Shown: positions 10,992-22,611 of the stretch, in pieces
How the letters are laid out: each line of letters begins with the position of its first letter
Position numbering within the stretch: the stretch's first letter is position 1
The notes under the pieces: generated by a model
The model's input: only the letters and a program-made list of their open reading frames with translations
Database searches by the model: none
Told to the model about the DNA's origin: nothing
DNA from: Paraphaeosphaeria minitans
Lineage: Eukaryota > Ascomycota > Dothideomycetes > Pleosporales > Didymosphaeriaceae
NCBI GenBank assembly: GCA_015832175.1
Contig: WJXW01000006.1
Location: 1,798,001 to 1,862,000, forward strand
Direction: 5' to 3'
Length of the DNA stretch: 64,000 nucleotides
Position numbers and translations under genes: made by a program

Positions 10992-12843
10992 TCAGTTCGC
11001 GCCCATTGTCTCACTGTCCATCTCCAATTGCCTTTCTAGGCTCCCGAGCAAGTCAGGTTCGTCGTCCGGCGTAGGTGCGGTGTCTGTTGAAAGCTCCACA
11101 TTTGTAGCCAATAAAACTTCTTTGTCAGCCGTAGACGGTGCCACTAGTTCTTCAGTACGAGTCATTTCTGGTGCTGCTCCGGGAGCTGCTTCGAGTGCTG
11201 CCTCGGGCGCTTTGCCAGGCGCTGCCTCGGGATCAGAAGGCTCTGGGGCTGCAGAAGACTCCAGTGGTACCACATGCTCTGGAACTGTCGAAGTCTCTGG
11301 GGTAGAGATCGACGGTAGTTGATTGAGAGAATTTTGGCGGCTATGCGACACAGTTGAGAGAGGGAGCTCTGGAGAACTTGATGGGTCCCGACGAGGTGCC
11401 TCTGCTGATTGCTGTTGAACAGACGGTTGCAAGGAAGGTTCGCTGCGCTCAATAGCCGTGGTGTCTACTGAGGGAGCTAAAGCTTGAATTGGCTGATTAG
11501 GCTTAGTCGCAGCTATGGGCGCAGCTTCCGCAATAGGTGATGCATCAGCCATACGAGTATCCGTTTGTTCAACATCGGGCACGTTCATTGTCTGGGCGGA
11601 TGCTGTTGAAGTGGGCATCGCTTGCACAGGTGTTTCCTCGTGGCCATCGTGACCCTCGTGGTCTTCGTGATCATCATCGTCCGAGCCTTCTTCTCCAGAT
11701 CTCTCATCTTCGTCTCCAGCGTCTGGCATTGGAGTATCCCCCCCTTCAGATGGTTCGACTGAGCCCTCTTGTTTGACAACTGGTACGGTGAGCAGCTCGC
11801 TGCCTGTGCTCGAAACGGGTGTTCCCTGCTCTGTAGTCCCTTCTGCAAACAGAACCTTCTTTTTTCCTCGTCCGGGACCACTCCTCTTCTTCTTTTTGGG
11901 TGGAGGGGGTCGTCTTCTCGGCGGAGTTTGCCGTAATAGATCATTTGCTACAACCACACCTTGGGCATTCACAACACCAAGACCTTCTACAACAGTCCCT
12001 GGGGCCGAGATTGCAGCGTCAGTGACAGCGTCAGTCGCTTGTCCTACATTACCCTCTGCATCGGTTTTCTTGACCTTTGCTTCTCTCGTGGGGGTGGGCT
12101 GGATCACAGAGGCGCCATTGACATACTGCGAAGGCAGGCCTTTGCGTCGCTTGGCTAGGTACTCCGGCTCTGATTCTTCAAGGTGCCTCGGTACTTTCAT
12201 CCACTTCTTGACAGCAAAGCCTTGTCGTACCTCCTTGTGCTCCTCTTCCTCGTCTACGATCTCTTTATCCTCTTCTACTGGCGCTGGAAGCTTGTAGATG
12301 CGAGAAGCCCTCGCCCTGGCAAGGATCTGTTGGGAATGCTCAGGCAGTAAGTGAGAGTCTCGGGGCATGGGGAGGACCGGCCAATCATCCTGGTCCAGCT
12401 GTTTGCTTTCGGTAGTGTTTGGCCCAATGGTTATCTCAACTTCTCGGTACTGGGTGATGGGAAGTCCCTCGAGCACATTATGCTCCACCTGGCCACGCCC
12501 AGATCTGTTGGACCGATCCCTGTTGCGGAACTAATGCCAAGTTAGCTGCTGCTTAGGCAGGCGAAAACTTCAACCGTATGAAGTACAAATGTCATATTGG
12601 TGCATGGGCCGGGGGCTTGCTTCGTCTTGTTTCCGTCGGATGCAATGCGCATGCGCTTAGGTGCATCGGACCATGACGCGGAGCGGTAACCATCCAAGAC
12701 GTGTCGCAAGACTCAGGGGTAGACATTGATCATGCTAGGAGAATATTGCGCTATGGATGGATGGATGGATGGAATGCGACGTTGGGGAAGACAAACGGCC
12801 ACGCGCGGAATGAACAAGGACACTGAGGACGTACCGGAGCCAT
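10992..12843 (-). CDS. Acidic, low-complexity nuclear-type protein of unknown function
   Basis: The main exon, 12530-10992, is open and begins after a TTAG acceptor with FRNRDRSNRSGRGQVEHN. No ATG precedes it in frame. The best upstream start is a 9-bp first exon at 12843-12835 encoding Met-Ala-Pro, followed by a consensus GTACGT donor and a 302-bp intron, giving about 515 aa. The first 120 residues look folded and conserved (SQQILARARASRIYKLPAP, QGFAVKKWMKVPRHLE). A basic stretch follows (PPRRRPPPPKKKKRSGPGRG), which could be a nuclear localisation signal or DNA-contact region. The rest is Asp/Glu/His- and then Ala/Pro/Ser-rich. I do not recognise the family. A chromatin-associated role is only a guess from composition. 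Confidence 0.65.
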
Positions 12844-13501
12844 CTTGGACTCTTCCTCACTTGGTGAGTGTCCACAGCAGTCGCAACTCGGTGAGGCTAG
12901 CGCGTTGTTGAATTCGCGGGAAGTTGCGGCGCGATGCAGTGCGTGAAGGGCAGGCGCGTCTGAGGTGAAGTCACCCATGCCGTGCAACCGTGCGAGCACC
13001 CTAGGCCGCATGCGGATGGAGTCAGCAATCCCCTTCGATAAATCGACCCAGTCTGCCCAGGTGACAGTGGAGGCACAAGTCAAGATGACCAAATCGTGGC
13101 TATGCATTCTGAATTCAAGTACAAGTGTTCTTGGTCCGCATAGTTGTGTTGAGAGCGATTCCATGGATGGTTGTGGCCCTAGAGGAAGGAAGCGCTCGGA
13201 AGCGTGGTTGCGATAGTTTTTATGATAGAATGACCAACACTTGTCGTTTGGCTCCAAGTCAATCTTGTGTACCAGAGTTGATCGAGCGGTCGTCATATTG
13301 GCAACTCTATGGTAGCTGTGAGGTATCTCATATCGTACAATGACCTTTCCTTCTACGCCTTTTTAATCACATGCTATGGTACAGTTCCCGGCTATATGTT
13401 GAGTTGCTCCAGGCTAGTCATTTCTTGCTCCCTATCCATAGAGCGTGACCATCGGTCGCGATTGCCAGGCCGTATATCCAAGTTCAGTCGCAGACCTAGG
13501 T
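12844..13501. other. Intergenic, no gene supported
   Basis: About 660 bp between two minus-strand genes. A 181-codon minus-strand frame (13296-12751) crosses it but has no recognisable domain and overlaps the proposed first exon and intron of the neighbour. Read here as promoter and 3' flank. Confidence 0.4.
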
Positions 13502-14086
13502 TCAATCCCACCTACACAGTGTTAGCCAGCGAACAGATAGATGGATATTCAACGGCTTACCCTTGGTCTTTTTGTCTCACGATGTCGTTGTTGTTACCGG
13601 TTTGCTTCCCTGACTTGCCTCCCTCGACAACGAGCCGGTCGAGCTGGTAGAACTGGCTGACAACGGTTTGTCTCTGCATTCCACCTATCAGCTTGCGTTC
13701 TGTACCACAGCATGTCCCACAGGCGAAGTCATTTCCTTGAGCCTACCTTCAGCATTTGCAACGTCTTCAGGCCTTCCTGAACCAGCTCTTGTATCCTTTT
13801 CTCCTCGCTTTCGTTCTGGTGCTGTCGGAAGCCATCGCGGGTCCGTCGCTTCGCATACTCGCGGAAGTTGTAGGCGGCGAACTGATCTCCTTGTCTCAAC
13901 AATGAGCGATACTGTCGAAACTGTTAGTGACAGCCTTTGCGGTGTGATCCGGTCCAGTGCACACGCGGTGGCAAGCTGCGCGTCAGACATGCGCCTTACC
14001 GCCACCAGCACCTAGAGATTGGGTACACGTACAAGAGAGCGCACTTGGTACGGCATATTGTTTTTGGTAGCTTGCGCCAATGACAT
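13502..14086 (-). CDS. ISD11: Mitochondrial Fe-S biogenesis factor ISD11 (LYRM4-like)
   Basis: A small gene broken into four exons: 14086-14033, 13920-13747, 13673-13561 and 13511-13502, giving 116 aa. All three introns have GT-AG ends and restore one frame. The core reads [15 protein letters not shown] then [17 protein letters not shown], followed by a basic helical region and [17 protein letters not shown], the Isd11 pattern of the LYR superfamily. The LYR tripeptide is LFR here. Isd11 stabilises the cysteine desulfurase Nfs1 in the mitochondrial matrix together with acyl-carrier protein. The terminal exon adds only the last few residues, ending Gly-Trp-Asp. Confidence 0.88.
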
Positions 14087-14483
14087 GGTATGTAAATGGA
14101 TTGTGTACGGCCGTTTCGCGGGGACAATGTGGTTGACAATTAGATTATATCATCGGCCTGGGGTCGGGGGAAAATCAGATGTCCGAGCTCAAGCTGGAGC
14201 GAGCTAATTCACGGCCAAACCCAGTCGCTGCACATTCCCGAATCATGCAACAATTGGACAATTTCAAGATACACAAAACTTCTTGAATCATTTATTCGGG
14301 CCAAGGACTGTGGTCACCTTGGTCAGACAAAGGTGCTTTTGCGCACGCGTTTCCAGATCATACCCGCATCAAATTGCATGTCCGTGACCTGCACCAAGGC
14401 TCCCACATTGAACGCCATCCCATGCAATTCCTTGTTTTACAGGCACGCAATAAATTCAAATCCAGCCCGACGAACTCCAGTTA
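14087..14483. other. Intergenic
   Basis: About 400 bp between the ISD11 start and the PRP21 stop, both on the minus strand. Nothing recognised. Confidence 0.4.
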
Positions 14484-16068
14484 CTACTGCCCACCACCGT
14501 GCTTCTCGTGTATACGGCGCAGCTGATCCTGGAGGTTCATCGATTGCATCTGGTGAATCCTAGCAGCGTCTTTTGCCGAATCCGGCTGGCCGTCATAGGA
14601 CGTCGCGGCCTTCTTTCGTCGCGCAGCCTCCTCCTCAGTTATCGGCACACCAGTAGCACCGTCATATATGTCGTCGCGTTGACTTGCGAATCGTTTCAAA
14701 TTGTTCGCAGCCTCATTTGGCGTGATGACGGTGGAGTAGCGCGCTTCCGTCTTTGCTCGCTGCTCCTTCCATCGAGGGTCAAGTAGTTCAACTAGTCAAA
14801 GGATTAGCAGGGAGGCACGTAAAGGGGCACAGCAACTTACTTCGCATGTGCTCCTCAATCTCATCTGAAGGGAACATCTGTTTGCAGTTCGGGCACTGCA
14901 CCGTGGTGACGTTCGTCTTCTTACCCCGGGGCACATAGTCCGTCCGAATCCGCATGGTTCCTGGTGCGCCTCTTGCTGTAGCCTGGGCTCGAGCAACCTG
15001 GTCGCGTTCTGCTTGTTGTTCCCGGGCCTGTCTCGCTTCGTCCGCCTGCCAATCCACCGGTGCCGGCTGTTGGTAGCCATATGGAGCTGCAGGGGGTGGC
15101 GCATATGCAGGCTGGACTGGCGGAGCCATAGGAGGCATTCCCGGGTATGCCGAGGGTGGCATGCCAGGTTGTTGGGAGGTATTGTAGAATGTGACATCGT
15201 CGGGCAAGGCTTCCTCAAGACGTTTCGAAGATAACGAGACCATTGCTTTCTGCTCTAGAGAGGCAGACTGCAGGTCGGTAAGGTTTGTGGGTGGCGGCAG
15301 CTCCGCAGCATCGTCGCCTTCGTCAAAAAGTACGGTTGCGATGACCCCAAAATCATGCCAGTCGATGGCAGCATATTCCTTTTTCTCATCTTCCGCCTTC
15401 TTCTCTTCCTTCTCCCTTTGGTGTGTCACATATTTGACATACTCGGCGCGCCCCTTTGCGCGGTCCAAAACGTGGAAGCGGTTTCGTATGTTGCGCTGAA
15501 GTTCCTCTATGCGAGCCTCTACTGTCTGCTCCTCTTCGAGAAGTATCTTATACTGCTCGACGAGCGCACGGAAGAACGGGAAGAAGCTGTGAGTTGGGCG
15601 CAGGAATTCGAACTGGGCATTTCCCGATTCACGGTTGCGCAGCTCCTTCAGCCAGTTCTCGCCGACCCGCGCGGTGTACAGTGCGGTAAGTCGAAGTATC
15701 TCGAGATCCTTGGCGTTGATCTGCGGCATGCGCGCTGAGAATCGGAACTTGGGCGGCTCGGGTGGACCTTGGGGTTTGGCGTCGGCCACAGCGCGTGCTG
15801 TTGCGGCCGAGGGGCCTTTGCCTTCCCTCAGTTGTTGCAGGTACCAAGCATAGTACTGGTTGTAGGTGTCCTCTGGGAGCACAAAGGCCATGTTCGACTT
15901 GCCCTGATCACGCACACGGGTGACTAGGGCGGCCTCGTCGCGCTCGCCGCGGCGGTGGACGAAGTCGGCCGTCTTCGCAATGCTTTCGCGGACGTTCTTT
16001 GGGGGGATGATGACATTCGGTGGCGGGTTCGCGGCGATTTCGCTCGAGTCACCATTGGTAGCGGCCAT
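14484..16068 (-). CDS. PRP21: Splicing factor 3A subunit 1 (U2 snRNP, SURP domains)
   Basis: Two exons, 16068-14841 and 14791-14484, give 511 aa. SURP/SWAP module 1 begins about residue 28 (ESIAKTADFVHRRGERDE). Module 2 begins about residue 110 (DLEILRLTALYTARVGENW, then FEFLRPTHSFFPFFRALVEQY). A Pro/Tyr-rich linker and Arg/Gln-rich helix follow. The C-terminal part has VQCPNCKQMFPSDEIEEHMR running across the intron into IELLDPRWKEQR, as in fungal and animal SF3A1. The ubiquitin-like C-terminal domain of the human protein is absent, as expected in fungi. It acts in prespliceosome assembly with the U2 snRNP. Confidence 0.93.
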
Positions 16069-16638
16069 GGCTGCGGTATCGCCGGTCGCGCAGAGCTGGT
16101 GGTGATCGCAAAGGTCAAAGTATCACGGCGCGGCGGACTGCAAGGCCCGACGCGCTAGGCAGCGGCCATCACGTGATAAGCCGTTCTCGTCGAAAGCCCC
16201 GCGCAGCCCCCTAAATGGGGGCCCCCAATTGTTGACGAGCCTATTTTCATCATGGTTCCGCAGCCGGTTGGCGAACCTGGCCTGAGAGTACCCACGCCAC
16301 TGCAGGTTGGCCTAGTTTTGCGCTGCAGCTCCAGCCCTTCCTTGGCCCGCCACTTGCGCGTAAGTCGCGAAGACACCTTGCACTTTGCGACCAGGGTACC
16401 TACCACCAGTGGACTGCGAACATTTGGTCGTCCCCCTAAATCAGCTCTCCCCACCACCACCACTCGTTTCAGGCCCGGTGAGCCTGCTTTCGTACTGTCA
16501 TTAAAGCTCCATTGTTGCGCCCAGTGCTACTGACGCCAGACGCACTATTGGAATTCGCGCCGCTTTGAGCTCCGGTGAGCTTCCAGCACTCGCCCTGGTC
16601 GAACAACGCCAGCTGTCCACCCACCAAAGACCGCCAAT
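16069..16638. promoter_or_regulatory. Divergent promoter region between PRP21 and PMT2
   Basis: A 570-bp interval between divergent starts. It contains GC-rich 5' flanks, a 7-bp G run with an adjacent C run near 16217-16228, and CT-rich leader sequence before the PMT2 ATG. No specific binding site is claimed. Confidence 0.45.
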
Positions 16639-19600
16639 ATGGCGAATCGCGCACCGGCATCCGGTTACCTGGCCGAAAAGCCAGATGGACGTCGATCCGG
16701 AAAGTCGCCCTCGCGCTCTCCTGCGCGCAATGCGCAGAAACAGCAGAAACCCAAGGTAGTAGGCTATACCTCCGAGGGCGTGCGGGATCACGACATCTTC
16801 AGCCTGCCGGGCTCTGACTGGCAGATGCTGGGTCTGTTGATCGTAGTGGCCACTGTTGTGCGCCTGTATAGGATTTACCAGCCCAGCAGCGTCGTCTTTG
16901 ACGAGGTTCAGTACGTTCTGTCCGCCTGCGTCATCATAGCGGTTATCTGACTCTCACAGCTTTGGTGGATTTGCCTCCAAGTACATCAAGGGCAAGTTCT
17001 TCATGGACGTGCACCCGCCCCTCGCAAAGCTTCTGATTACCCTCGCCGGGTGGCTTGCTGGGTTCGACGGCAACTTCGACTTCAAAGACATCGGAAAGGA
17101 CTATGTAGAACCAGGAGTGCCCTATGTGGCCATGCGACTACTGCCTGCCATCTGTGGCATTTTGAGCATCCCTACCATGTTCCTCACCCTCAAGGCTGCG
17201 GGCTGCCGAACTACAACTGCTTCGCTAGGTGCAGCACTGGTCATCTTCGGTGCGTGTTAAGACAATATGATTACGAACATACACTGACTTTAGTGCAGAC
17301 AACGCGCTCGTTACTCAGTCTCGTCTCATCCTACTCGACTCTCCACTTGTACTCTTCACTGCCATTACCGCCCTTGCTTGGACAAGCTTTACGAACCAGC
17401 ATGAGCAAGGCCCCACAAAAGCGTTCCAGCCATCATGGTGGTTCTGGCTCGCCGCGACTGGTGTTGGTCTGGGTGCGACCTTCAGTGTGAAGTGGGTTGG
17501 CCTGTTCACCATCGCCTGGGTCGGCACCTTGACCCTGCTACAACTGTGGATCCTGCTCGGCGATGCGAGAAACGTGACTCCAGTAAGTCTGAATGCTGTG
17601 ACTGATGTCATGTCCAAATACTGACCGAATATAGCGTCTTTGGTTCAAGCATTTTTTTGCCCGCCTCTTCTGCCTAGTGGTCATTCCATTGTCCTTCTAT
17701 ATGGCCATGTTTGGGATCCACTTCATCTGCTTGGTCAACCCTGGCGACGGCGATGGCTTCATGTCTTCTGAGTTCCAGGCGACCTTGAACTCGAAAGGCA
17801 TGCAGGATGTGCCCGCCGATGTTGCATTTGGCAGCCGTGTCTCGCTTCGGCATCACGCCACCCAAGGTGGATACCTGCATTCCCATGCCCACATGTACCC
17901 GACAGGAAGCAAGCAGCAGCAGATTACTCTCTACCCTCACAAGGATGAGAACAACATTTGGATCCTCGAGAACCAGACTCTCCCAGAAATCTTGGACGGC
18001 CCGAAGCCTTCAGGTGCTAAAGCTTGGGACAACTTGGGTCCCGTCAATATCGAGGATGGCGCTGTCCTGAGGCTTTATCATATCACTTCTGACCGTCGCC
18101 TTCACTCGCACGATGTACGAGCCCCAGTGACAGAGGCTGATTGGCAGAACGAAGTGTCTGCGTATGGCTACGAAGGTTTTGAAGGCGACGCGAACGACTT
18201 TTTCCGCGTGGAGATTGTCAAATCCATGTCCGATGGTGTCGAGGCTAAAAAACGGCTGCGGACCATTCAGACCAAATTCAGGCTGGTACATCTGATGACT
18301 GGCTGTGTCCTATTCTCCCACAAAGTGAAGCTTCCAGAGTGGGGCTTCGAACAACAGGAAGTAACATGTGCTCGCGGAGGAACCTTGCCAAACAGCATAT
18401 GGTACATTGAGGGTGAATTGCTCTACTATGTTTCGCTGTTAGGTATATCAACGCTAATTTGTTATTAGGGAATGTCCACCCGCTTATGAACGAGGCCACC
18501 GAGAAGGTCAACTATCGCAACCCGGGCTTCTTTGGCAAGTTTTGGGAGCTCCAGAAAGTGATGTGGAAGACCAATGCTGGTCTCGTCGAGTCGCACGCTT
18601 GGGACTCTCGGCCGCCTTCGTGGCCTTTCTTGAGAAGGGGTATCAATTTCTGGGGCAAGCATTCTCGGCAGATCTACCTCATCGGTCAGTCCTCTAATGC
18701 TAACACCAGGCCGCATGCTGACGGTACTTAGGTAACCCCGTCATTTGGTGGAGCTCCACTGCCATCATTGGCCTTTACGTCGCCATTAAAGGTCTCGCCA
18801 TTCTCCGCTGGCAGCGCGGCTATCGTGATTATAGCAATGTGACATTCAAGCGTTTCGACTACGAAGTCGGCATGTCACTCTTGGGATGGGCTTTCCACTA
18901 CTTCCCGTTTTACCTCATGGCTCGCCAGCTCTTCTTGCATCACTATCTTCCGGCTCTTTACTTTGCCATTATGGCGCTCTGTCAGATGTACGACTTCGTC
19001 GCATATCGCTTTGATATCTTGGGCATCAGGGATCATCCCAAGATCGGTCAAACTGCTGCGGTCGCATTCCTGGCCCTCACCATCGTCGTATTTCAGACTT
19101 ACTCGCCTCTTGCCTACGGTAATCCATGGACAAAGGGACAGTGCAACAGTGTCAAACTCTTCAGCACTTGGGATTGGGATTGTAACAACTTCCTAGAATC
19201 GGTAGGCTGACATTCCACGCAAACGTGATATTGTGCTAACATTAACAGTACGATCAATATACCACAGAGGGCATCATTCCGTACACTACCTCACCCGCAG
19301 TACCTGTGTCCGCGGCCCCTAAAGAGATCCCCCCACCCGTCCGACAAGAGCAAAAGAAACCAGAGGAGGTCGTGTCTGACGAACCGAAGGTCTCAGTTCC
19401 GATTCAGGCCGAAGAGCTACCAGTCTTGTCCAAGGAAGAACGCATCGAGTTCCGTGACGAGAATGGACGAGTCCTTGACGAAGAAGAAGTGAAAGCCTTG
19501 GAAGGAAAGGTCAGCTTCAAGACGCGGTACGAAACACGGACTCGGATAGTAGATTCTGCCGGCAACGAACTCCACGAGTCTCTTGTGGAGGCTAGAGAGG

Positions 19601-19809
19601 GCGAAGACCAAGGTGTTGCCCCTCCTCACCCGGATGTCGAGGGCCGAAACCCTGAAACCAAAGAGGCAAATGAAGCGGAAGTGAGCGAACTCCCGCCCAC
19701 AGTTGAGGCTGTCGAGGACGAGAAGAAAGAGAAGAGCATCGAGGAACACGCGAAAGTTCCTAAACCTGCTAGCGAAGCGAAGGCTGCTACACAGGAGTCC
19801 GCAAACTAG
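16639..19809 (+). CDS. PMT2: Dolichyl-phosphate-mannose:protein O-mannosyltransferase, PMT2 family
   Basis: Seven exons: 16639-16910, 16960-17249, 17299-17582, 17635-18412, 18469-18684, 18732-19201 and 19249-19809, giving 956 aa. The first lumenal loop has VVFDEVHFGGFASKYIKG and FFMDVHPPLAKLL with the essential Asp-Glu pair. Three MIR repeats follow in the large central loop (GYLHSHAHMYPTGSKQQ, RLYHITSDRRLHSHD, FRLVHLMTGCVLFSHKVKLP). Several membrane segments flank both ends (LLIVVATVVRLY, VIWWSSTAIIGLYVAI, YLPALYFAIMALC). The enzyme transfers mannose from Dol-P-Man to Ser/Thr in the ER, usually as a Pmt1-Pmt2 type heterodimer. The C-terminal tail is unusual: about 190 residues of Glu/Lys/Pro-rich sequence beyond the family end, so the protein is about 200 residues longer than typical Pmt2. 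Confidence 0.95.
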
Positions 19810-20596
19810 AGAACTATGATACGACTGTAATCTGATTTGACCCCATTGGATTGTTCGGTTACCGCGAGGTTAACCTGACTGCAATTGGGCGGAAACGGAG
19901 AGCTATTCTTCATGCTGTGGTTCATGCATCACGCGCTTGTAATATAGGATATGTCTTATGGGAGCGTTGGCGCTGTAGGTGGGGGTACGATTAAATACTC
20001 GAGATTGGTTCTTGGTGCAAATTAATGTCACTTGTCAGCATGTCTAACCTCTTTCATCATATACCCCCGACACTTCCGTGAACTCGCATTTGTACTCAGG
20101 CTATCGCCATGGTATCTTACCCTGCGGTAACACCGTTTGTCCTCAGACTTTTGGTCTGGTGTTATGTAGTATGTTCTTATTTATCAAGGCATTAAAATGA
20201 GGTGTCAGGAATCTCGGGGTTTGCAAATGGCGCGAAACGCCGAAGGGGCTCGGAGATGAATCTCGCCCTCCGAGTAGGCGCGAAAAGGGCGGGCGCACAA
20301 GCACAATCTCATTGGGTGATTGGACTGACATTTTCTTTCGCGTCTAAGAATGCGAGAATCTCCTCCCATCTTGTACATTGAATGCAGGTCTGAGGCCGGA
20401 CAAACACTTACCGCATGTACAAAATGTACATCTGACTGTACTATCACTACACTGCAGTAAATACTATTTTAATCGATACAAATCACTGCTATCGCTCAAA
20501 CGTTTTCACGCAACTAAACTCCACGTCACTTGCTACTAGGTACCACCGGGCATCCAGAGCGCCCTCGGTCTGTACTGGCATCGTTCAACAGCAGCC
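19810..20596. other. Intergenic with a partial dispersed-repeat copy
   Basis: About 790 bp between PMT2 and the MFS gene. The only structure noted is the diverged repeat-family copy at about 20090-20165. Confidence 0.4.
20090..20165 (+). repeat. Diverged copy of the ~95-bp dispersed inverted-repeat family
   Basis: The segment ACCCTGCGGTAACAC followed by TGTCCTCAGACTTTTGGTC matches the inner part and right arm of the element at 23044-23130, with several mismatches. The left arm is not clear. Confidence 0.4.
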
Positions 20597-22158
20597 ATGT
20601 CGCCTCCACCAAGCTCTACCGCCTCAGCGACAGATGCCTCGATCCGCGAAAAAGAGTCTGATATCGAGCAAAAACCAGCGGACAATGATGGGGGGGAATT
20701 GCAAACAGCTCCAGAAGCTACCAACCCATGGCATCCGTCTCAATTTCCTGACGGGGGCAAGGATGCGTATTTATGTTTGTTGGGAGCCTTTTGCTGCCTC
20801 TTCTGCAGCTTCGGTACGTAAGCTGGGTATATTGAATTCATCCCCTGCCGTGCCCGAATTCTGTCACTAACCATGTTGTTATTCCATAGGCTGGCTCAAC
20901 TGCGTCGGTGTTTTCCAGAACTATTACGAAACACACCAACTGCGCGACAAGTCAACCTCACAGATTGCATGGATCTCGTCCCTCCAAATCTTCGTCATGT
21001 TTTTCCCTGGACCCATCGTCGGCTTCTTCTTCGATAACCATGGCCCAAAATATCTCCTCGCAGTTGGAGCTTTCTTCCACGTTTTTGGTCTCATGATGAC
21101 AAGTCTGTGCAGTGAGTACTATCAGTTCATTTTGGCACAGGGTATCTGCAGCCCATTAGGGCTCAACTGCATCTTCAATGCGGCCGTGAGCTCGCTTCCG
21201 TCGTGGTTCTTGAAAAAGCGAGGGCTCGCCTATGGTGTGACTGCTGCCGGGTCGGGCTTAGGAGGGATCATCTTCCCGATCATGGCGTCGCATCTCATTC
21301 CACAAATCGGATATGGATGGACCATGTGAGTAACCTTCTATCCGAAGGGCAGGGCGGCTGTTGAAAATCCGGCTCAGCTTGGTAAAACTTGCAAGACTCG
21401 AGGCTGACCTCAAAAGGCGCACTTTCGCTTTCGTAATCCTCGGGCTACTACTCATCGCGTTCGCGACGGTCCGCTCACGACTCCCACCAAAGACACGTGA
21501 ATTCAAACTCCATGTGTTTGCCGACCCTTTCAAAGACCCAAGGTTCACCATGATGGTTATATCTTCCTTCATCTTCTTCTTGGGGCTCTTCATACCTATC
21601 AACTTTATCGAGGTTGAAGCTATGGGGAAAGGCATGTCGGTGCGGCTTTCTAGCTATCTTCTAGCCATGTTGAATGCAGCAAGGTACGTGAACGCCAAGC
21701 GATGGAATAATGGACTGCTCTGACACAAAAGTAGTATCTTCGGACGCATAATTCCCGGCGCGTTGGCAGACAAATTCGGACCATATAACCTACAAGCCGT
21801 TATGGCCTTCTTCACAGGAATCCTTTGCCTAGCACTAGGGCTGCCCGCATCTGGCAACGCGGCTTTCATAGTCTTTGCCGTCCTCTACGGATTCGCTTCA
21901 GGTGGCTTCGTGTCCCTTGCGCCCGCACAGATCGCAAGGATATCCAATGTACAAGAGATTGGGGTTCGCACTGGTGTTTTATTCTCGTGCGTAAGTTTCG
22001 CAGGGCTTGTGGGTAATCCGATCGCGGGAGCGCTTGTGGACGGCACGGGATTCCATAAAGTGAACATCTTTGCGGGCGTGGTAATGATTGTGGGAGCGGT
22101 CTTGTTCGTTTTCACGAGGATGGTAGTGACCGGCTGGAAGGTGATGCAGATCGCATGA
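20597..22158 (+). CDS. MFS transporter, monocarboxylate (MCT/SLC16-like) type
   Basis: Four exons, 20597-20813, 20890-21325, 21417-21683 and 21735-22158, give 447 aa. A hydrophilic N-terminus of about 50 residues leads to NPWHPSQFPDGGKDAYLCLL, typical of fungal MCT-type carriers. About twelve membrane segments follow. MFS loop features are visible: GFFFDNHGPKYLL between helices 2 and 3, and GRIIPGALADKFGPY in the second half. The third intron (21326-21416) was placed so that GYGWTM continues into RTFAFVILGLLLI. The substrate is unknown; monocarboxylates are only the name-giving substrates of the family. The Zn2Cys6 regulator starts about 450 bp downstream on the same strand and could control it. 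Confidence 0.88.
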
Positions 22159-22611
22159 GGAAGGGGGCGTGAATGCCTTTTTTCTAGCGAGCTATGGATA
22201 TCTCATATAGGTGCACTTGGTGCTTATACTTGCATTTGTACGCCCCTCAAGGAAAAGAACAGAACAAACATATGGAATAAAGCCTTCATCTCAAAGAGGC
22301 CTGAAATGATGACGACGTGTGGAGGGAACGCTTTCCGCACAGGTATCTACCCGAAAATGGTTAGGTAAGTCGAGGCGTTAGCGGGGTGCCACTCATCGTA
22401 CAACACGTCGTACAACAGGTTCCATCTCCGCCGAGCTCATCGCCTTTCGACGTACAACTTCCAGAGGCGCATTTCGTGCATCCGGGATCCTCTCGCCTAG
22501 TTGGTGCAGGCACCACCGATTGATCCGCCAAATCAGGAGTCCTCATCGTTCAATACTATTAGCTCCGCTCCCGAAGGCTTACATCGGGTGATTCGAGTGC
22601 GCTTAGCAGCT
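22159..22611. promoter_or_regulatory. Intergenic, promoter of the Zn2Cys6 gene
   Basis: About 450 bp with the MFS 3' UTR and the promoter of the regulator. No defined operator seen. Confidence 0.35.

Noticed and set aside
12751..13296. 181-codon minus-strand frame upstream of the acidic nuclear-type gene
   Set aside because: No recognisable domain; it contains the proposed ATG and GTACGT donor of the neighbouring gene and looks like readthrough into noncoding sequence.
13485..13515. B-box-like GGTTCAATCCC suggesting a tRNA
   Set aside because: The T-arm stem does not pair and no D or anticodon arm precedes it; the bases are the last exon and intron edge of ISD11 on the other strand.
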